DNA of 8,252 nucleotides, from the NCBI GenBank assembly GCA_012719815.1, contig JAAXZP010000221.1:1-8252 (forward strand), read 5' to 3'. Positions within the stretch are counted from its first letter, which is position 1. Each line of letters opens with the position of its first letter. A program made the translations under genes and the position numbers. Origin of the DNA: Christensenellaceae bacterium (lineage in GTDB: Bacteria > Bacillota > Clostridia > Christensenellales > SZUA-584). The notes beneath the pieces are model-generated. The model made no database searches. It saw nothing but the letters and a program-made list of their open reading frames with translations, and was not told the DNA's origin. Shown here piece after piece: positions 5,137-8,252 of this stretch.

Positions 5137-6336
5137 ATGGGAAAGGCGCTGATTATCGGAGCGGGCGGCGTGGCCAGCGTGACGGCGCACAAGTGCTGCC
5201 AGAACTCTGAGGTGTTTGAGGAGATCATGATCGCGAGCCGCACCAAGGAGAAGTGCGACGCGCTGAAAGCCAAGCTGGACGGCGGCAAAACGAAGGTTCA
5301 TACCGCGCAGATCGACGCTGACAACGTGGACGAGCTGGCGGCGCTGATCGAGCGCTTTGGCCCCGACGTGGTGATCAACCTGGCGCTGCCGTACCAGGAC
5401 CTGCACGTGATGGACGCGTGCCTGAAAACGAAAACGCATTACGTGGACACTGCCAACTACGAGCCGCCGGACACCGCCAAGTTTGAGTACAGCTGGCAGT
5501 GGGCGTACCACGACCGGTTTAAGGATGCGGGCATTACGGCGCTTCTGGGCAGCGGGTTTGACCCCGGCGTGACCAACGTGTTTTGCGCGTATGCGCAGAA
5601 GCACTATTTCGACGAGATACACGAGATAGACATACTGGACTGCAACGGCGGCGACCACGGTTATCCGTTCGCGACCAACTTCAACCCGGAGATCAACATC
5701 CGCGAGGTGACCGCGCCGGGCAGCTACTGGGAGAACGGTCGCTGGGTGCATACCGAGCCGATGGAGATTAAGCGCGAGTACGACTTTGACGGCGTGGGCA
5801 AAAAGGACATGTACCTGCTGCATCACGAGGAGATTGAGAGCCTCGCCAAGAACATACGCGGCGTGAAGCGCATCCGGTTCTTCATGACGTTTGGGGAGAG
5901 CTACCTCACGCACCTAAGGTGCCTGCAGAACGTGGGCATGACGTCCATAGAGCCCATCGAATTTCAGGGGCAGAAGATTATTCCGCTGCAGTTTTTGAAG
6001 GCGGTGCTGCCCGACCCGGCGACGCTGGGGCCGCGCACTGTGGGCAAGACCAACATCGGCTGCATATTCAAGGGGATAAAGGACGGCAAGCCGCGCACCT
6101 ATTACGTGTATAACGTGTGCGACCACCAGGAATGCTACCGCGAGGTGGGCAGCCAGGCCGTCAGCTACACCACCGGCGTACCCGCGATGATCGGGGCGAT
6201 GATGCTGATGACCGGCACATGGAAAGGCCCGGGCGTGTTCAACATGGAGCAGTTTGACCCCGACCCGTTTATGGACGCGCTGAATAAGTGGGGGCTGCCG
6301 TGGAAGGAAGACTTTAACCCCGTGCTGGTGGACTGA
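5137..6336 (+). CDS. Carboxynorspermidine/carboxyspermidine dehydrogenase (synthase)
   Basis: This saccharopine-dehydrogenase-like enzyme reductively condenses a diamine with L-aspartate semialdehyde using NADPH, making carboxyspermidine from putrescine or carboxynorspermidine from diaminopropane. The 399-residue protein, close to the family's usual length of about 400, opens with a Rossmann loop LIIGAGGVASVTAHKC (5-20). ASRTK at 33-37, at the end of the second strand, suits NADP(H). Further family-like segments are VINLALPYQDL, HYVDTANYEPP, GSGFDPGVTNVFCAYA and the C-terminal SYTTGVPAMIGAMMLMTG. The start at 5137 is set by the ribosome binding site at 5119-5126. The stop overlaps the nspC start by one base. 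Saccharopine dehydrogenase itself is the main alternative, but the partner decarboxylase and polyamine context exclude it with fair confidence. Putrescine is the likely substrate because SpeA and SpeB make it nearby. Confidence 0.9.
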   Translation: MGKALIIGAGGVASVTAHKCCQNSEVFEEIMIASRTKEKCDALKAKLDGGKTKVHTAQIDADNVDELAALIERFGPDVVINLALPYQDLHVMDACLKTKTHYVDTANYEPPDTAKFEYSWQWAYHDRFKDAGITALLGSGFDPGVTNVFCAYAQKHYFDEIHEIDILDCNGGDHGYPFATNFNPEINIREVTAPGSYWENGRWVHTEPMEIKREYDFDGVGKKDMYLLHHEEIESLAKNIRGVKRIRFFMTFGESYLTHLRCLQNVGMTSIEPIEFQGQKIIPLQFLKAVLPDPATLGPRTVGKTNIGCIFKGIKDGKPRTYYVYNVCDHQECYREVGSQAVSYTTGVPAMIGAMMLMTGTWKGPGVFNMEQFDPDPFMDALNKWGLPWKEDFNPVLVD

Positions 6337-7466
6337 TGGAAAGCTGGATGAACGCTCTGCCCACGCCGTGTTATGTGGTGGACGAGGGCAGGCTGATAAG
6401 CAACCTTACGCAACTGAAAAGCGTGGCGGAGCGCAGCGGCTGCAAAGTGCTGCTGGCGCAGAAGGCGTTTTCGATGTATAGCCTGTACCCGCTGATGCGG
6501 GAGTTTTTACACGGTACCGCGGCGAGCGGGCTGTTTGAGGCAAAGCTCGGCGCCGAGCACTTCGGCGGGGAGACGCACGTGTATTCCCCGGCGTATAAGG
6601 CGGAGGACATGGCGGAGATCACCCGCCTGTGCGGCCACGTCGTGTTCAACTCGTTCGCCCAGTGGGAACGCTTCGGGCGGCAGGCGCTGGACGCCGGCTG
6701 CGAATGCGGGCTGCGCATCAACCCGGAGTGCTCCACGCAGACGCACGCGATATACGACCCGTGCGCGCCGGGCTCGCGCCTCGGCATCACGGCGGCGAAT
6801 TTTCAGCCTGACAGGCTTAATGGCATTACTGGGCTGCACATGCACACGCTGTGCGAGCAGAACGCGGACGCGCTGGAGACGACGCTGCGCGCGGCGGAGA
6901 AGAAGTTCGGCGCGTATTTTGGCCGGATGCAGTGGCTCAATCTGGGCGGCGGGCATCACGTGACGCGGGCGGATTACGACGTGGATTTGCTGGTATCCGA
7001 GCTCGTCCGTGTGCGCGACAAGTATGACGTACAGGTGTACATCGAGCCGGGCGAGGCGGTGGCTTTGAACGCCGGCTGGCTGGTGACCACCGTGCTGGAC
7101 GTGGTAAGCAACGGCATCGATATTGCGATACTGGACACGTCCGCGGCGTGCCACATGCCCGACGTGATCGAGATGCCGTACCGCCCGCCGCTGATGGACG
7201 CGGGGCAGCCGGGTGAGAAGGCGTATACGTACCGTCTGGCCGGGCCGACGTGCCTGGCGGGCGACGTGATCGGCGATTACTCGTTTGACGCGCCGCTGAA
7301 AGCCGGCGACAGGCTGGCGTTCTGCGACATGGCGATATACACGATGGTGAAGAACAACACGTTCAACGGCATGCCGCTGCCCGCCATCGCCGTGCGCGGC
7401 AGGGACGGAGAGATCCGCATCGTGAAAACGTTCGGTTACGAGGATTTCAAGCAGCGGCTGTCCTGA
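6336..7466 (+). CDS. nspC: Carboxynorspermidine/carboxyspermidine decarboxylase
   Basis: This PLP enzyme of the alanine-racemase fold (fold III) removes the carboxyl group from carboxyspermidine or carboxynorspermidine, completing the SAM-independent triamine route. The 376-residue protein is of usual family length. It shows TPCYVVDEGRL (10-20), the PLP lysine K43 in LLAQKAFSMY, GLHMHTLCE (166-174), the phosphate-binding NLGGGHHVT (202-210), EPGEAV (237-242), and the C-terminal active-site segment AGPTCLAGDV with C306 and D310, followed by AIYTMVKNNTFNG. The ATG at 6336 shares a base with the preceding TGA and only a weak GGTGG (6326-6330) lies upstream, so translational coupling is likely. 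Diaminopimelate and arginine decarboxylases share the fold, but the partner gene and these motifs point to NspC. No clear terminator follows. Confidence 0.93.
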   Translation: MESWMNALPTPCYVVDEGRLISNLTQLKSVAERSGCKVLLAQKAFSMYSLYPLMREFLHGTAASGLFEAKLGAEHFGGETHVYSPAYKAEDMAEITRLCGHVVFNSFAQWERFGRQALDAGCECGLRINPECSTQTHAIYDPCAPGSRLGITAANFQPDRLNGITGLHMHTLCEQNADALETTLRAAEKKFGAYFGRMQWLNLGGGHHVTRADYDVDLLVSELVRVRDKYDVQVYIEPGEAVALNAGWLVTTVLDVVSNGIDIAILDTSAACHMPDVIEMPYRPPLMDAGQPGEKAYTYRLAGPTCLAGDVIGDYSFDAPLKAGDRLAFCDMAIYTMVKNNTFNGMPLPAIAVRGRDGEIRIVKTFGYEDFKQRLS

Positions 7467-7471
7467 AACTG

Positions 7472-7480
7472 TGATATAAT
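7472..7480 (+). promoter_or_regulatory. Extended -10 promoter before the FGGY kinase
   Basis: TGATATAAT combines an extended TG element with a consensus TATAAT box (7475-7480), 6 nt after the nspC stop. No good -35 box is seen at the right distance, which extended -10 promoters tolerate. Transcription would begin near 7487, about 25 nt before the GTG start. Confidence 0.5.
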
Positions 7481-7511
7481 CAAAGGGAGTTTTACAGGAG
7501 GGGGAAATGTC

Positions 7512-8252
7512 GTGACAGGATTGGTTTTGGAGTCCAGCACCACCTCCGCAAAGGCGATGATATACGATACGGAGACCGGGCGCGTTGAGGTGCGCACGGC
7601 TCCTTTTGTTTTTGCGTGCGGCGATGCGGCTGTGCAGGACGCCGAGAGCGTGTTTGAGCAGACTGCGGCGCTGGGCAGGCAGCTCTGCGCGAACCAGCGC
7701 GTGGACGTGATATCGCTTTCCGGCACCTGGCACAGTGTGACGCTGCTGGACAAAAACCTAAGGCCCGTCACGCCAGTCTACCAGTGGCCGTATACCGGCG
7801 CGGAGCCGCTGTGTGCCGAGCTACGGCACGACGCGGCGTTCACCGACTGGTTTTACCGGCGCACCGGATGCATGGTGAGTGCCATCTACCCGGCGTTCAA
7901 GCTGATGAACTTTAAGCGGCAGGGCCATGACCTTGCCCGGCATTACGCGATGGGGCAGGGGACGTACAACTTCTACCGGCTGACCGGGCAGTTTGCGGAG
8001 ACGGCCTGCATGGCTTCGGGCACCGGGCTGCTGAACATCAACACCCGGGATTATGACGACGAGGTGCTGCAGTTCGCGGGTGTCGGGCGCGAATCGTTGC
8101 CGCGGCTTGTGGGCTTTGGCGACATGCAGCCGCTCTCCCGGGCGGGCGCGGCGGCACTGGGATTGCCGGCGGGGATTCCCGTGGTGCCGTGCGGCGCGGA
8201 CGGCGGTCTCAATCAGATCGGCGCGGGGGCGGACTGGCCGGGCATCATGACG
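7512..8252 (+). CDS. FGGY-family carbohydrate kinase, divergent, partial
   Basis: The frame is open from GTG 7512 to the window edge, giving 247 N-terminal residues of a protein expected to be near 480-500. AGGAGGGGG at 7496-7504 lies 7 nt upstream and fixes this start; an ATG at 7508 is in another frame and meets a stop after two codons. FGGY-like features include SLSGTWHSVTLLDKNLRPVT (68-87), the gluconokinase-like MASGTGLLNINTRDYDDE (167-184), and CGADGGLNQIGAGA (227-240) with D230 as the likely catalytic base. The usual N-terminal phosphate loop DxGTxxxK is altered to ESSTTSAK (7-14), so glutamate replaces the usual aspartate. The substrate is unknown; gluconate or a pentulose is a reasonable guess. 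Its own promoter suggests it is not strictly part of the polyamine operon. Confidence 0.82.
   Translation, partial: MTGLVLESSTTSAKAMIYDTETGRVEVRTAPFVFACGDAAVQDAESVFEQTAALGRQLCANQRVDVISLSGTWHSVTLLDKNLRPVTPVYQWPYTGAEPLCAELRHDAAFTDWFYRRTGCMVSAIYPAFKLMNFKRQGHDLARHYAMGQGTYNFYRLTGQFAETACMASGTGLLNINTRDYDDEVLQFAGVGRESLPRLVGFGDMQPLSRAGAAALGLPAGIPVVPCGADGGLNQIGAGADWPGIMT

Noticed and set aside
4918..5913. Minus-strand open frame opposite the dehydrogenase, extending into the palindromic spacer
   Set aside because: It is antisense to a recognised gene, and its C-terminal part is translated from palindromic non-coding DNA.
7508..7516. ATG-TCG-TGA mini frame just upstream of the kinase GTG
   Set aside because: Two codons beside a good ribosome binding site could be a tiny leader, but chance is more likely and the GTG start fits the protein.
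6507..7733. 408-codon minus-strand open frame opposite nspC and the kinase start
   Set aside because: It crosses the end of one real gene and the start of another, has no ribosome binding site or domain, and is rich in Arg, Val and His as expected for an antisense shadow.

Overview
The window looks like a chromosomal segment from a moderately GC-rich member of the Bacillota, most likely a Clostridia-type anaerobe. The basis is strong AGGAGG-type ribosome binding sites, Bacillus-type SpeA and SpeE proteins, tight ATGA-style gene overlaps, sigma-A-like promoters in AT-rich gaps, and a stand-alone E2-like acyltransferase of a kind I associate with Clostridia. Lineage is inference; no rRNA or marker gene is present.

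Layout. Positions 1-361 (minus strand) hold the N-terminal part of a stand-alone 2-oxoacid-dehydrogenase E2/CAT-like acyltransferase that runs off the left edge. Positions 362-520 are an AT-rich divergent promoter region, with one promoter facing each way and a perfect 10-bp inverted repeat whose arms touch both -35 regions. Positions 521-975 contain no gene but encode an unusually long, highly foldable leader RNA with its own promoter and a likely terminator/antiterminator switch just ahead of speD. Positions 976-4886 are a tightly packed polyamine operon, speD-speA-speE-speB. Positions 4887-5136 are a non-coding spacer packed with perfect palindromes. Positions 5137-7466 hold a second, translationally coupled pair: a carboxy(nor)spermidine dehydrogenase and a carboxynorspermidine decarboxylase (nspC). 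A short gap with an extended -10 promoter leads to a divergent FGGY-family kinase, which runs off the right edge.

How the genes work together. SpeA would make agmatine from arginine and SpeB would release putrescine. SpeD would decarboxylate S-adenosylmethionine and SpeE would use the product to aminopropylate putrescine (or possibly agmatine) to spermidine. The dehydrogenase/decarboxylase pair offers a second, SAM-independent route: putrescine plus aspartate semialdehyde to carboxyspermidine, then decarboxylation to spermidine. Two complete routes to the same triamine therefore lie side by side.

The most interesting unexplained element is the roughly 390-nt leader RNA upstream of speD. I do not recognise it as a known riboswitch, T-box, tmRNA, RNase P RNA or 6S RNA, and its 3' end carries two mutually exclusive pairings, one of which is an intrinsic terminator. 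It is a candidate polyamine- or SAM-related regulatory RNA, or an independent structured ncRNA.
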